Source: Rhyacophila brunnea (Eukaryota > Arthropoda > Insecta > Trichoptera > Rhyacophilidae). Taken from it: DNA of 64,000 nt. The notes below the pieces were generated by a model. The model was not told where the DNA came from. It saw only the letters and a list, made by a program, of their open reading frames with translations, and searched no databases. The stretch is taken from NCBI GenBank assembly GCA_022495005.1, contig JAGYXB010001569.1, positions 2,666,001-2,730,000 on the forward strand, read 5' to 3'. The position numbers and the translations under genes are program-made. Of this stretch, positions 34,001 through 38,441 are shown one piece after another. Position 1 is the stretch's first letter, and each line of letters starts with the position of its first letter.

Positions 34001-36192
34001 GAGGCGTCTCATTTTGAGAAAGGCGCTCCTTGCGATCTTTGCGTATTTATTAGTACATGATCTTGCGTATTATTAGTACAGATCGGAAATAAAATTCAAA
34101 AGGTTTCCTACCTGAGCATATCAAAATCGTCGGCACATTAGGTACGAGTATGTTTGTAATCCGTGGTATATTTTAATGGTGCGTATTAGTGTGACGTATG
34201 TACATACTTAATAACAATAATTTATTGTAGATTATAATATTTTTAGGTTTTAAAACATCGTAACATTTTAATAATACACGTTGCAAGCGACTGACACCAT
34301 GAAAAAATTAACATTATATTCCTCTTAAAGCTTGCAGGATTGAATTGAGGCGTTATTTTAACTGAAGAAAGTGTATTTTATTGAAATAATTACAAGATAA
34401 AAAGAACTTTTTATATACAACGTTTATAAATTTTCTGTTGTATTATGCCCAATATGCTCAATATGCTCAAACTTGTACTTGATATGAAGTATATGAAGTA
34501 AATAAAAAACAAACAAATAAACAAATATAGAATACTGAAATCTCATTTTGATTTCCATAGTAACGCACGTATATATTAATAATTTAGTTGCTAGAACCAC
34601 CCCCTTAGCAACCAATAATAGTCTTTTATTTTTGACGGATTTTTCTGAAATAACTTTCAATACAAAACAGAATTAACTGAAAATGAATTCAATTCTGCTT
34701 AAAGATGGCTAAAAGTATTAAAAGAATGCATTGTCATCGTGTTCTGATATATTCTAAAAGTTTCAAATGTCTAGCTAGTCGGGAAGTTACTGAAAAATTG
34801 ATTGCAAGATAAGTACTGGACAAACAACCACCGGACAAACAAGAATACGAGCTAATAAAAACGTTGTAAAATTACATTATATTCCTCTTAAAGCTTGCAG
34901 GATTGAATCGAGGCGTTATTTTAACTGAATAAAGTGTATTTTATTGAAAAATACCTACATACTCAATTATTTTTTTATGATTTTACCGAGGCTTTGACTG
35001 CGACTCACTGTCACATCGCTTCTTCTCTTCTAGAAGGGGATCCGCCGATCAGGTCCTCACTCCAATTCTGTTAAAGAACTTTACAGTTTTGCCCAGCTCT
35101 TCCGCCTTACCCTCCGCGAGGGCACGTTTCAATTCGTCGACATTCTCAAACGGAGATGGGTCACTTCATTAGAAAGTATTGACTAATGGGGCCTCCAAAC
35201 TAGTCAGCGCTTCTCCATGTATCTAAAATCTTCGATCCTTGAGAATAGATTACGAAGAAATTTTCTAATTTTCAGTATCAAATTTCAAATCAAATTTATT
35301 TATTTTTACATATAATGAACATAACAAATTATAAATTCAAAGTGTTCACGACATGACATAAAATAAGTGTTAATAATTTAAAAAAAAATAAAAATACAGA
35401 GAAGTGTGAGTTAATAATACAATAAGTAATAAAATAACAAAATAAAAGTAGATGGAAGCACACAGAGTAAACTTTCTTAAAAACTTATAAAACAACGTCC
35501 ACCTAAATTCACCCTCACGTAAGTGGAATATATCAATATCTGAAGCGATTTCATTAAACATGGTTATTGCCCTCCCAATTGGCATTACTAATGACAGTAA
35601 GTATAATATGATAATGTGAAAGCAGCTGAAATGGTGGATTGCTTTGAGAGAAAGACCCTGAGGCGGATATACGGACCCATGAATGATGGTGGGGAGTGGA
35701 GAATTAGGTACAACACGGAACTATAACGCTTATACCAAGATTCAAAACTCTTCACCTTCATAAAACTCCAGAGGCTAAACTGGGCAGGCCATGTCCAGCG
35801 CATTCCTGAGTCACGGATACCGAAGAAGATCCTCGAAGGAAAACCAGGGGGGAAAAGGCCAGTGGGAAAGCCACGCACACGATGGAATGACAACATTACA
35901 AAAGATGCCTACCAGCTGCTAAAAATCATGCACTGGAAAAGACTTTTCAAGAAAAGAAGTTTCGGCTGGAGGACGGCGGTGGAGGAGGCCACGGCTCGAC
36001 TTGAGCTTTAGCGCTATCGAAGAAGAAGAAGATATGATAATGTGTATGCTCCTAACAATTTTGCATACAATTTGTTTACCTAGTTAAATAAAACGAAGAA
36101 TAAAATAAATTATAATTAAAAATATAAATATAAATTACCTGAAACACTACCGGGAGATCTGCAGCTGTCACAATGTCTTCTTTTTCCGCCAT
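6928..36192 (-). CDS. Five-exon PTB/PID-domain protein gene (whole span)
   Basis: Five minus-strand exons join without any frame break into 597 nt: a 198-residue protein plus stop. The order is 36139-36192, 14071-14173, 11294-11531, 9372-9463, 6928-7037. The protein is essentially one phosphotyrosine-binding domain. It starts with a VKYLG strand at residues 19-23, has a hydrophobic core (SYGVQDLVYTRVFSMIVV), an FDCHAFVC strand, and a C-terminal amphipathic helix (ARRLTYALAAAFQEYSKRV). It ends in a short acidic tail after KKRFAIDLRTPEELE. PTB domains bind NPxY-type peptides or lipids, and such proteins usually act as cytoplasmic adaptors; the partner here is unknown. There is no signal peptide or membrane segment. 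I do not recognise the orthologue by name; the motifs do not match what I know of Numb, Dab, CAPON or Shc. Intron 1 is about 22 kb and filled with transposons. Confidence 0.88.
7038..7850. other. PTB gene intron 4, distal part
   Basis: AT-rich intronic DNA without another recognisable exon or delimited element. Confidence 0.5.
7850..8525. repeat. Dispersed repeat shared with 60280-60665
   Basis: The flanks of the insert at 8081-8317 match 60280-60665 along several hundred bases (TTACTTGCACCAAT, TTGGTAAACGTCAAAAT, CATGCAATCTTG, ACACGTG then ATTTTCTTGTTATGGCC). The other copy lacks the 8081-8317 insert and so records the empty target. The repeat's own class is unclear. Confidence 0.75.
8081..8317. 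mobile_element. hAT-like MITE, TSD ATTCTGTG
   Basis: Its ends are CAGGGCTCCAAATGG and, inverted, CAGCGCTCGAAATGG, each followed inside by GGAGCG. The exact 8-bp duplication ATTCTGTG lies at 8073-8080 and 8318-8325. The paralogous repeat near 60464-60475 has an uninterrupted site. Relatives with the same ends are at 41604-41745 (cut by the mariner) and about 62780-63040. The element is non-coding. Confidence 0.9.
8671..9262. mobile_element. Long-TIR hAT-like MITE (CAGTG[A/G]CGAAGGGTGG family), copy 1
   Basis: The target duplication ACCTATAT is exact at 8663-8670 and 9263-9270. The inverted repeats are very long: the first roughly 170 bp (CAGTGACGAAGGGTGGATG onward) pairs with the last roughly 170 bp, leaving a central AT-rich part that is itself partly palindromic (TCTATAAAATATC...GATATTTTATAGGA). 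Four further copies or partial copies are at 28310-29174, 30920-31519, about 32614-33502 and 52003-52596. It is non-coding. Confidence 0.9.
9372..9463 (-). CDS. PTB gene, exon 4
   Basis: The acceptor TTTGCAG lies above 9463 and the donor GTTTGT below 9372. The 92 nt complete one Arg codon, give 30 full codons and leave one base for exon 5. It encodes NSARRLTYALAAAFQEYSK, then a basic stretch: the C-terminal amphipathic helix that closes a PTB domain. The phase fits both neighbours. Confidence 0.87.
9464..9830. other. PTB gene intron 3, proximal part
   Basis: Intronic DNA with no further exon or delimited element recognised. Confidence 0.4.
9836..11010 (-). mobile_element. Broken copy of the CAATGTTCCCT hAT-like family
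   Basis: The end at 9841 (CAATGTTCCCTCTATTTTTT) and the segment 10718-11010 match, in inverted orientation, the two parts of the intact element at 40317-40915. Shared strings include CTATTGTGTGTGCGGATCATCAA, TACTTTGGCACGCGATAGAACGGGA and TTTTTGTATGAGGACTGTG. The copy is interrupted by about 770 bp of other DNA, including the repeat at 10080-10385, and its second end is missing. Confidence 0.7.
10080..10385 (+). repeat. 300-bp dispersed repeat, copy 1
   Basis: It matches 50243-50535 in the same orientation over about 300 bases, from CTCAGAAATAA through CTATTGCACGTGCA and ATGCGTGCTTCATTTTCGTAGGAC to TATTTATTATCTGTTCTGTG. It has no open frame conserved between copies and its ends are not defined. 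Confidence 0.75.
11294..11531 (-). CDS. PTB gene, exon 3 (domain core)
   Basis: The acceptor ATGTTTCAG lies above 11531 and the donor GTAAAC at 11293-11288. The exon has 238 nt: two bases completing a Gly codon, 78 codons, and two bases of an Arg codon. It carries the central PTB strands: HILPLVKLVISTTGVQLEG, then YNIESISYGVQDLVYTRVF and PFDCHAFVCDS. The minus-strand frame continues past both splice sites, but only the part between the consensus sites fits the domain and the neighbouring phases. Confidence 0.88.
11728..12047. mobile_element. TA-flanked TIR element carrying a tRNA-like sequence, copy 1
   Basis: TTGAACATAC at the left is matched by GTATGTTCAA at the right, with TA on both sides. 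The inverted arms run for about 60 bp (ATAATTTTGAAAACA...TCTGA...ATATAACC). Inside the left arm, minus strand 11811-11887, is a tRNA-like unit with box B GGTTCGATTCC and an anticodon-stem-like GTGGGCGCGAATCCC. It shares its end sequence and layout with 29857-30211. Confidence 0.75.
11811..11887 (-). tRNA. tRNA-like pseudogene inside a TIR element
   Basis: Read on the minus strand, it has a T-arm box B (GCAGGTTCGATTCCTTC) and a preceding hairpin around GGGCGCGAATCCC. The invariant T before the anticodon is not in place, and the acceptor ends do not pair cleanly. I take it as a tRNA-derived promoter module, not a working tRNA. Confidence 0.5.
12050..13850. other. PTB gene intron 2 with a LINE scrap
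   Basis: Intronic AT-rich DNA. The plus strand at about 12155-12290 resembles a decayed LINE C-terminus, with a RQRW..HVHRMP pattern and PGHPKLRRLD, as at 49680-49860. A CCTAACCTAACCTAA run is at 13746. Nothing else was identified. Confidence 0.45.
13859..14051. mobile_element. Hairpin (foldback) element, TSD GAATATTA
   Basis: Left arm 13866-13936 and right arm 13978-14048 are inverted repeats of 71 bp with about two mismatches, around a 41-nt loop containing GGTTAGGTTAGG. GAATATTA flanks it at 13851-13858 and 14052-14059. It lies about 18 nt inside the intron from the donor of PTB exon 2, so on the sense strand the transcript would contain a long hairpin right after the splice site. A second copy is at 56336-56514. 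Confidence 0.9.
14071..14173 (-). CDS. PTB gene, exon 2
   Basis: The acceptor AATTCCAG lies above 14173 and the donor GTCAGT at 14070-14065. The exon has 103 nt: 34 codons plus one base. It begins exactly in phase with exon 1 and encodes VKYLGQRDAGGLWGIKHTR, then PVDNMVSAAKNIPA: the first PTB strand and following helix. The split GGC codon joins exon 3 (HILPLVKL). This exon is only 20 nt from a hairpin transposon. Confidence 0.88.
14227..14588 (-). mobile_element. TTAA-flanked MITE (piggyBac-type target), copy A
   Basis: Its right flank is TTAA (14589-14592) and its left flank CTAA, probably a mutated TTAA. The ends share a TACTTCAG-type motif: right end GGATATACTTCAGCTGAGG read inward, left end AGAGCGTACATAAGTGAAACGG. 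It is homologous to copies at 15816-21178 (interrupted) and 54125-54477, in the opposite orientation. It is non-coding. Confidence 0.75.
14595..15405. other. PTB intron 1, nothing delimited
   Basis: AT-rich intron. A short ATG-started frame at 15166 ends near a GTATGT, but it is too short to call an exon. Confidence 0.4.
15411..15557. mobile_element. Short foldback MITE, TTA flanks
   Basis: TTCACACTGGCAACAAGTT at the left pairs with AACTTGTTGCCAGTGTGGA at the right. The arms extend for about 55 bp through TTTTACGATA, leaving a small centre. TTA occurs on both sides (15408-15410 and 15558-15560), as for PIF/Harbinger-type insertions. The element is non-coding. Confidence 0.75.
16275..17597 (+). 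pseudogene. R1-clade LINE ORF1 (gag-like), one in-frame stop
   Basis: The frame starts at ATG 16275 (MVNHKGDPMQ) and runs about 440 codons to TGA 17595, broken only by TGA at 16974-16976. The N-terminal 60 residues are Lys/Glu/Ser rich. Residues about 75-150 are helical and alanine rich. The central part probably forms the RNA-binding fold. The last 80 residues hold three zinc knuckles: CAKCHLYGHMAKGC, CGHCTKEGHDRADC and a CPACTRY...H...DC unit. The protein would package LINE RNA. The stop reads TGA directly after CCGG, as expected from CpG decay of CGA. Downstream coding quality is unchanged, so the stop is recent. Confidence 0.92.
17594..20741 (+). pseudogene. R1-clade LINE ORF2 (endonuclease-reverse transcriptase), frameshifted
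   Basis: It starts in the ATGA overlap with ORF1 and would be about 1,049 residues, the normal R1 size. Residues 1-220 form the AP-type endonuclease (FAQINVGRGRA, IIMIQEPYAFG, GADVN, SHIDVTLT, SDHRLI). The reverse transcriptase lies at about 440-710, with APGPDG, RPITLLPVLGKILERL, FGFRPGKSTEDA, FLDIAGAFD, GCPQGSVLGPLLWNILFDD and YADDLLLL. The C-terminal zinc motif CSCGHDQQDAEHVLWDC is near 20517-20565. The frame runs to TAA at 19790; the remainder is in another frame from before 19806. A single-base gain or two-base loss lies at about 19764-19790, just after the thumb region begins. Confidence 0.93.
20742..20953 (+). other. 3' untranslated region of the R1-clade LINE
   Basis: It runs from the ORF2 stop to the target duplication. 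It includes a TGCATTCGCACTTCGGTGCA palindromic stretch that could form an RNA stem, a plausible recognition site for the element's own reverse transcriptase. There is no A-tail. Confidence 0.7.
21356..21960. mobile_element. CAGTGACGTCCC TIR element, copy 1
   Basis: Its ends CAGTGACGTCCCTAGGC and, inverted, CAGTGACGTCCCGTGGG match the copy at 55880-56651, which has a clean 8-bp duplication. The interior shares GCCGCCCCTA, GGATACATTACTA and CACCTGACAACTTTCAAA. Its right flank is directly the truncated MITE at 21961-22174, and no target duplication is visible here. It is non-coding. Confidence 0.8.
21961..22174. mobile_element. Left-truncated copy of the 1024-1348 MITE
   Basis: It shares the CCTAACC run, the TATTGGATCGAAAAGC block, CAGAAAAAGGTATTTATTATAA and the right end CTGCGGCACAATTACC with 1024-1348. 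The left TIR is absent; the sequence begins where the CAGTGACGTCCC element ends. Confidence 0.75.
22228..24146 (+). mobile_element. hAT-like element (CAGTGGTTTCCAAACT), TSD ATTTAAAA
   Basis: The left end CAGTGGTTTCCAAACTTTAT and the right end, inverted CGGCGATTTCCAAACTGGG, are flanked by exact ATTTAAAA (22220-22227 and 24147-24154). It contains a complete second hAT-like element (22609-23671). A second copy lies at 38442-40011 and shares both ends and much of the interior (ATGCCTTCACTTTGTCTTTTTAAATCAG). It encodes no transposase. Confidence 0.92.
22609..23671 (+). mobile_element. hAT-like element (CAGTGCTCCGCAACC), TSD CTCTAAAG
   Basis: The inverted ends are CAGTGCTCCGCAACC, followed inside by GTGTGCCGCG-type sequence. 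Exact CTCTAAAG flanks lie at 22601-22608 and 23672-23679. The homologous place in the 38442 element (39371-39380) is uninterrupted. A second copy, inverted and almost the same length (1,061 against 1,063 bp), is at 52748-53808. No long open frame is shared, so both look non-autonomous. Confidence 0.93.
24160..24480. other. Spacer, nothing identified
   Basis: AT-rich intron 1 sequence with no supported exon or repeat end. Confidence 0.4.
24490..24783 (-). other. GC-rich fragment with open frames, unrecognised
   Basis: This block is clearly richer in GC than its surroundings. The minus strand is open for 97 codons (MSSYKIFSFIKTLRLKIVT...), and an overlapping frame reads GLAPLISHRDYDDWSGREEF. 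The TLRLKIVT stretch is faintly like the start of an RTE-type LINE endonuclease. The evidence is too weak to name it, so it could equally be a host exon or another repeat. Confidence 0.3.
24954..25136 (+). CDS. Possible internal exon, acidic protein
   Basis: An acceptor-like TAAGCCCAG precedes 24954, and a strong donor GTATGT follows 25136. The frame encodes a Ser/Glu/Asp-rich stretch (KVKSETESDSSCDSFDGII) followed by a helical part (IQCMLSACSALKHFQKMLKE). It would be on the opposite strand within intron 1 of the PTB gene. I do not recognise it; it could be the tail of a transposase-derived protein or chance. Confidence 0.3.
25145..25800. other. Spacer with homopolymer runs
   Basis: It holds poly-C (25386-25394) and poly-T tracts and no supported gene. 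Confidence 0.4.
25803..26008 (+). mobile_element. tRNA-derived SINE, copy 2
   Basis: CCCACGATGGC then box B GGTTCGAATCC at 25822-25832, the body CAATTTGTGTGCGAGTCAG and the end GATCGAACATGGTCGAAAAAAAA. About 40 bases of the tRNA-like head between the boxes are deleted, so it lacks an intact box A region and is probably not transcribed by Pol III. Confidence 0.85.
26009..26503. other. Spacer, nothing identified
   Basis: The interval 26200-26500 is less AT-rich, but I found no convincing frame, splice pair or repeat partner in this window. Confidence 0.35.
26512..27025 (+). mobile_element. hAT-like MITE (CAGTGGCGCACCCAGG), TSD CTATCATC
   Basis: The inverted ends CAGTGGCGCACCCAGG are flanked by exact CTATCATC (26504-26511 and 27026-27033). 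The interior shares GACCAGATAAGTGACATAAACACAC, AAAGTCGCCTGCGGCGCTATT and TTAGCGGTAGGTAGGGGGCCC with the elements at 57075-57448, 45723-47834, 22609-23671 and 52748-53808. A common core is thus bounded by different termini. Confidence 0.92.
27034..27465. other. Spacer, nothing delimited
   Basis: A CTAGCTACGCCACTG motif at 27409-27423 looks like the right end of another hAT-type element, but I see no left partner nearby. Confidence 0.3.
27470..27975. repeat. Foldback structure with arms of about 140 bp
   Basis: The left arm (about 27470-27602: GCAGAGAACCTAGCAG, TGCAATTTGAGAT, AATTCAAAGATAAACTT) is repeated inverted at about 27817-27975, with a small extra segment in the right arm. The loop is about 215 bp of AT-rich DNA. 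It is probably a MITE remnant, with undefined ends. Confidence 0.75.
28310..29174. mobile_element. Long-TIR MITE family, copy 2, with LINE insert
   Basis: It has the same ends and arms as 8671-9262 (GGCGAAAGGTGGAGG at the left, CACCCTTCGCTACTG at the right), enlarged by the LINE fragment at 28440-28700. No matching target duplication was seen. Confidence 0.75.
28440..28700 (-). pseudogene. 5'-truncated LINE, ORF2 C-terminus
   Basis: The minus strand reads KKLKWKWAGRIAESL, GRPRGRWIDEMIKFCGSTW and AQDRE, the last segment of RTE-type endonuclease-reverse-transcriptase proteins: a WAGHIAR-like motif followed by a GRPxxRW repeat. The 3' side ends in a CATCATCATCAG microsatellite on the plus strand. 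Everything upstream is missing. Confidence 0.75.
29335..29757 (-). mobile_element. TACCACG-ended element, copy 1
   Basis: The ends TACAACGTTTTTCTTAGC and AAAAACGTTGTA are inverted and flanked by TA. It is homologous, in the opposite orientation, to 31933-32613, 34415-34868, 51151-51561 and 61804-62062. Shared interior strings include CGACTAGCTAGACATTTGA and GTGCGTTACTATGGAAATC. It is non-coding. Confidence 0.8.
29857..30211. mobile_element. TIR element with tRNA-like sequence in both arms, copy 2
   Basis: Inverted arms of about 100 bp start with TTGGACACACATAACTTGAA on the left and TTGAACATACATAACTTTAA on the right read inward. TA follows the right end. Each arm contains the same tRNA T-arm and box B (GGGTTCAAATCC) plus TCGAGCATCGTA, pointing outward. 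The left arm carries the fuller tRNA-like unit (29943-30015, minus). It is related to 11728-12047 by its ends. Confidence 0.8.
29943..30015 (-). tRNA. tRNA-like sequence in TIR element
   Basis: On the minus strand it reads GTCTCGTAGCATAATTGGTTA (box A-like TAGCATAATTGGTTA), an anticodon region with GCATGGTACCAG, and the T-arm GAACGGGTTCAAATCCCGTC with intact box B. It looks like a complete D-arm to T-arm order, but the acceptor stem is poor. It is probably a Pol III-competent tRNA relic. Confidence 0.55.
30214..30915. other. Moderately GC-rich spacer with internal repeats
   Basis: CGAAAATACAACGTA occurs twice (about 30286 and 30407), and CAATGTGAATCATCG/ATGATTCATCG motifs recur. This suggests an old MITE, but paired termini are not resolved. 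No gene. Confidence 0.35.
30920..31519. mobile_element. Long-TIR MITE family, copy 3
   Basis: It runs from CAGTGGCGAAGGGTGGAGG to the inverted end CCTCTAACCCTCGTCACTG. It has the same arms as 8671-9262 and a similar length. Target duplication is not recognisable, so the copy is older or its borders have changed. Confidence 0.8.
31520..31930. other. Spacer with weak tRNA-like motif
   Basis: At 31800-31850 the plus strand has TCGCGGTAGACTGAGCGCC followed by GGCTCGAATCCC. This is a box A/box B pair with close spacing and may be a decayed SINE head. Nothing else seen. Confidence 0.35.
31933..32613 (+). mobile_element. TACCACG-ended element, copy 2, with insert
   Basis: Its ends TACCACGTTTTTAAATTTTC and, inverted, TACCACGTTTTAGTTAGC match the other four copies. 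About 260 bp of unrelated DNA near 32130-32395 interrupts it, starting close to CAGGGGCGGACGAGG, possibly an end of another hAT-type element. Confidence 0.75.
32614..33502. mobile_element. Partial long-TIR MITE, copy 4, split by a LINE 3' end
   Basis: 32614-32845 and 33464-33502 match the right half of the 8671-9262 family, the latter ending CCACCCTTCGCTACTG. The left half is missing. The interruption is a LINE fragment on the plus strand. Confidence 0.65.
32860..33463 (+). pseudogene. Decayed LINE 3' end
   Basis: The plus strand reads ESCRSPLLLKHFCLLA and, after damage, RLVNALLKNIEIFNDV. This resembles the end of RTE/CR1-type LINE proteins (CRSPLLL, then R..N.L...DIF). The 3' region is AT-rich and ends in AAATAAATAAATA, a typical LINE tail. 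No catalytic domain is left. Confidence 0.55.
33520..34075 (-). pseudogene. 5'-truncated LINE, ORF2 C-terminus, frameshifted
   Basis: The minus strand reads the end of the reverse transcriptase thumb and beyond: YGMEVWTLNQEMSRRLQDFE, WLYRRILKIPWTDRVTN, LQYLGHIMRG. Near 33690 the coding frame shifts and continues as NGKRSRGRRRISWLKNLRDW to a stop near 33540. A short 3' region ends with AAGAAGAAGAAC. This belongs to the endonuclease-reverse-transcriptase LINE group common in insects. It carries no palm domain. Confidence 0.8.
34306..34945. repeat. Direct repeat of about 80 bp flanking a TACCACG element
   Basis: The unit ATTCCTCTTAAAGCTTGCAG...GTGTATTTTATTGAAA occurs at about 34316-34386 and again at about 34876-34951, one on each side of the element at 34415-34868. 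Two or three base differences separate the copies. Confidence 0.75.
34415..34868 (+). mobile_element. TACCACG-ended element, copy 3
   Basis: It runs from TACAACGTTTATAAATTTTC to the inverted end AAAAACGTTGTA, with TA at both sides. Inside are GTAACGCACGTATATATTAA, ACCCCCTTAGCAACCAATAA and CTAGCTAGTCGGGAAGTTA, as in copies 1, 2 and 4. Confidence 0.8.
34975..35165 (-). pseudogene. LINE 3' untranslated fragment
   Basis: It matches 55120-55300 (ATTTTACCGAGGCTTTGACTG, CTTCTTCTCTTCTAGAAGGGGATCC, CGATCAGGTCCTCACTCC), the 3' part of the minus-strand LINE ending there. It is a very short 5'-truncated copy. Confidence 0.65.
35290..35585 (-). pseudogene. Decayed LINE 3' end
   Basis: The minus strand reads MPIGRAITMFNEIASDIDIF then HLREGEFRWTLFYKFLRK, like the last residues of Jockey/CR1-type LINE proteins. 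An AT-rich tail ends in TAAAAATAAATAAATTTGA. A similar tail occurs at 61385-61560. Confidence 0.5.
35600..36031 (+). pseudogene. 5'-truncated LINE, ORF2 C-terminus
   Basis: The plus strand reads FERKTLRRIYGPMNDGGEW, LQRLNWAGHVQRIPE, GKRPVGKPRTRWNDNI and RTAVEEATARLEL before a TAG stop, then a CGAAGAAGAAGAAGA tail. One internal stop (after RYNTEL) shows decay. It lies immediately upstream of PTB exon 1, on the opposite strand. Confidence 0.8.
36139..36192 (-). CDS. PTB gene, exon 1 (start codon)
   Basis: ATG at 36190-36192 sits in a good context (AAAAAATGG). The exon encodes MAEKEDIVTAADLPVVFQ, and the donor GTAATT follows at 36138. It ends in phase 0, and exon 2 begins in phase 0 with VKYLG, so the protein reads PVVFQ-VKYLG, a typical first PTB strand. 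An in-frame stop upstream and the AT-rich leader support this start. The promoter is not obvious; the region up to 36470 has no clear TATA box. Confidence 0.82.
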
Positions 36193-36475
36193 TTTTTAAA
36201 TAATTCCACTTTGTTTATTTTCACTAAACTCAGCACCACTTTTCACCTTATTTGTTTCATATTTTTATTTTGTTACTATCACACTTTTACTTCCTAGAAA
36301 AACGTGAATAAATACAATATAAATGAGTACCTAATAACAAAATGAATCAATTCAACATATTATTATTGTAACCCAAAAATGAGTTAGGTATCATTGAAAA
36401 TAATAATTTTGAGGCATAAGCCTCAGAAACTTTTCAATAATTAGAAAAATTCTAGGGTTACATGTAAATTGTACG

Positions 36476-37058
36476 TAGAAAATCTCAATCTCGAGATTCG
36501 GGATTTCCCGAAATGATGAAATTTTGAATTCTCGAGAATTCTCGAGCTATCGGGAAATTTAAAAAAACCTGTAAAAATCCTAAAATCAGTGTAAAAACAG
36601 ACAAATTCCAAAAAACCATGTTTTTTTTTATTAATGTAAGAAGACAAACAAAATAGAAGTAGGAAAACAAAAAAAAATCAAAACAACACTAATTATTAAA
36701 ATAGAATTTAAAAAAACACAGACTGTCAATCGCTGCGTCTGACAATCGCGTACGCTTTTGAGACACAAAATTCCCTGATGTTGCAAACATTGCGCTCATT
36801 TTGAGTCGACGTTGGCTTAATTGTGTTAAATGCCCCGACCAGCCTTTGAACGTTTTGTGTTTCTGTCCACTTTTTTCATATAGAAAATCGTTTTTTCAAT
36901 TAATATTTGATAATAAAGAAATCCCGAATCCCGAGAAAAGATTCTCGAGATCCGGGATTTCCCGAAATGTTAAAAATTTCAAATCTCGAGATTCGGGATA
37001 GAAAATCTCGAAAATTTCTCGAGAATTCCTGTCGGGAAATTCCCGAAACCCAACTCTA
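36476..37058. mobile_element. hAT-like element (TAGA..TTGGG ends), TSD ATTGTACG
   Basis: Exact ATTGTACG flanks lie at 36468-36475 and 37059-37066. The right end, read inward, is TAGAGTTGGGTTTCGGGAAT and the left TAGAAAATCTCAATCTCGAG. Both ends are rich in CTCGAGAATTCTCGAG and TTCCCGAAAT sub-terminal repeats. A second copy in opposite orientation is at 44529-45077. It is non-coding. Confidence 0.9.
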
Positions 37059-37148
37059 ATTGTACGTACTACGTAGTATTACATTATTCACCGTTGCACA
37101 GTTCGCCGTGAGCTTTCTTATCTTTTTCTGTATTTCTAATTGAATTAC

Positions 37149-37593
37149 CAGTGACGTCCCGTGAGGGTAGGCAGGTTGAGCATCGCTTGGGGGCGGCAGT
37201 TACTCGAAGGGCGGCAAATCGAGGAGAATCATTTGGAATACTTATATAGAAATAGCTAAAATTATTTTGTTTACATGTTGTACAATAATAGCGTAGTAAA
37301 AATGGTATCAAAATTCTAACTTTGTGTATTGCTGAATGGTACAAATCAAATGTGACAGAAATATCAACCAAATAGAACCTCAGACTCTGGGTGTTTTGGG
37401 TGTGTAGCTTAATTACCTATATTACATTTATTCGCTTTTTATATCTAAATTTAATTTTGTATGTTTTAGTGGTGTATATTTGGTAGTAATGTATCCATAC
37501 AGCACATTTCTTAGATATTGAAGTCATGAAAGGACAAATGGGGTGGCATTTTGGCGCTGTCTAGGGGCGGCATTTTGTCTAGGGAGGTCACTG
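37149..37593 (-). mobile_element. CAGTGACGTCCC TIR element, copy 2
   Basis: The left end CAGTGACGTCCCGTGAGGG and the right end CTAGGGAGGTCACTG correspond to the inverted form of 55880-56651. The interior (GGGCGGCAAATCGAGGAGAA, ATGTATCCATACA) is shared, and the copy is internally shortened. Confidence 0.8.
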
Positions 37594-37676
37594 TTAATTT
37601 CATACCGATTTTCTACTGTCTTTTTCTTGAATTTCGAAATTTTTTATTACGTATTTTGTAAGTGTTTTAGGTACAA

Positions 37677-38250
37677 ATCGGCTTTCAGGAAGCCAGGCGG
37701 GAACCGCGCCAATTTCCATAGCCGATTTTGGCAAAATTCATGAATTCAAGAATGAAAACCATAACATAACATAATAAATATTCAAGTATATCGGCTATTT
37801 TCAAAATTTGTTTGCCACTGGCTTCCTGTAAATCGACAAGAACCGTGTTTTATGTAGATATACATTTTATCTCAGTACTATACGACCCAAGGGTTGGATG
37901 GTATTTAATATACGACCATATAGTCACCTTTCTATTGAAACCTCGTAAGTCTGTTTGAGAAGAATGTTGAGGGGAATATTTTGAAGGACAAAAATATAAG
38001 AAAAATATGCTTCTCATTCTTATAGAATTGTCGTGATTCTCCTAATGTAAAAAAAATCAGAATAATACGGTTAGTTACTTATGCTTTTATGTTTAAATTT
38101 TGTCGAACAAACTTAATTTTTATATAATATCGGACTTACGAGGTCTAGATAGTAAGGTGACGATATAATTTGCGATACAACGTGAAGCTAAAGTGTGATA
38201 CGGTGAACTGCACACGTACAAGTTTCCGGACACGGATTTGCACAACGTAG
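37677..38250. repeat. Dispersed repeats related to the hairpin family
   Basis: 37677-37843 has inverted ends CGGCTTTCAGGAAGCCAG and CTGGCTTCCTGTAAATCG, and an internal TATATCGGCTATTTTCAAAAT like the hairpin arms at 13859 and 56336. 37845-38250 shares AGAACCGTGTTTTAT and ACGACCCAA with 57640-57790 and, inverted, 53830-54020. Element borders are not resolved. Confidence 0.5.
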
Positions 38251-38441
38251 CTAATAGCCATTTTGTTTACAGAACCGTAAAACGTTATTCCGTATTAGCG
38301 TTACATTTATCTAACAAACTTGAATGCATATTATTATCATATAGACGTAACTATTGAAAATAACATAATCTTTAACACGTGTTTAAGTTTATCCCATATA
38401 TTTCCAGATTCGACATTCGTGTTATACTATTCTCAGTATGG

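Noticed and set aside
36441..36670. Overlapping minus-strand ORFs
   Set aside because: They fall in the sub-terminal repeats of the hAT-like element at 36476-37058 and are not conserved as coding in its second copy.
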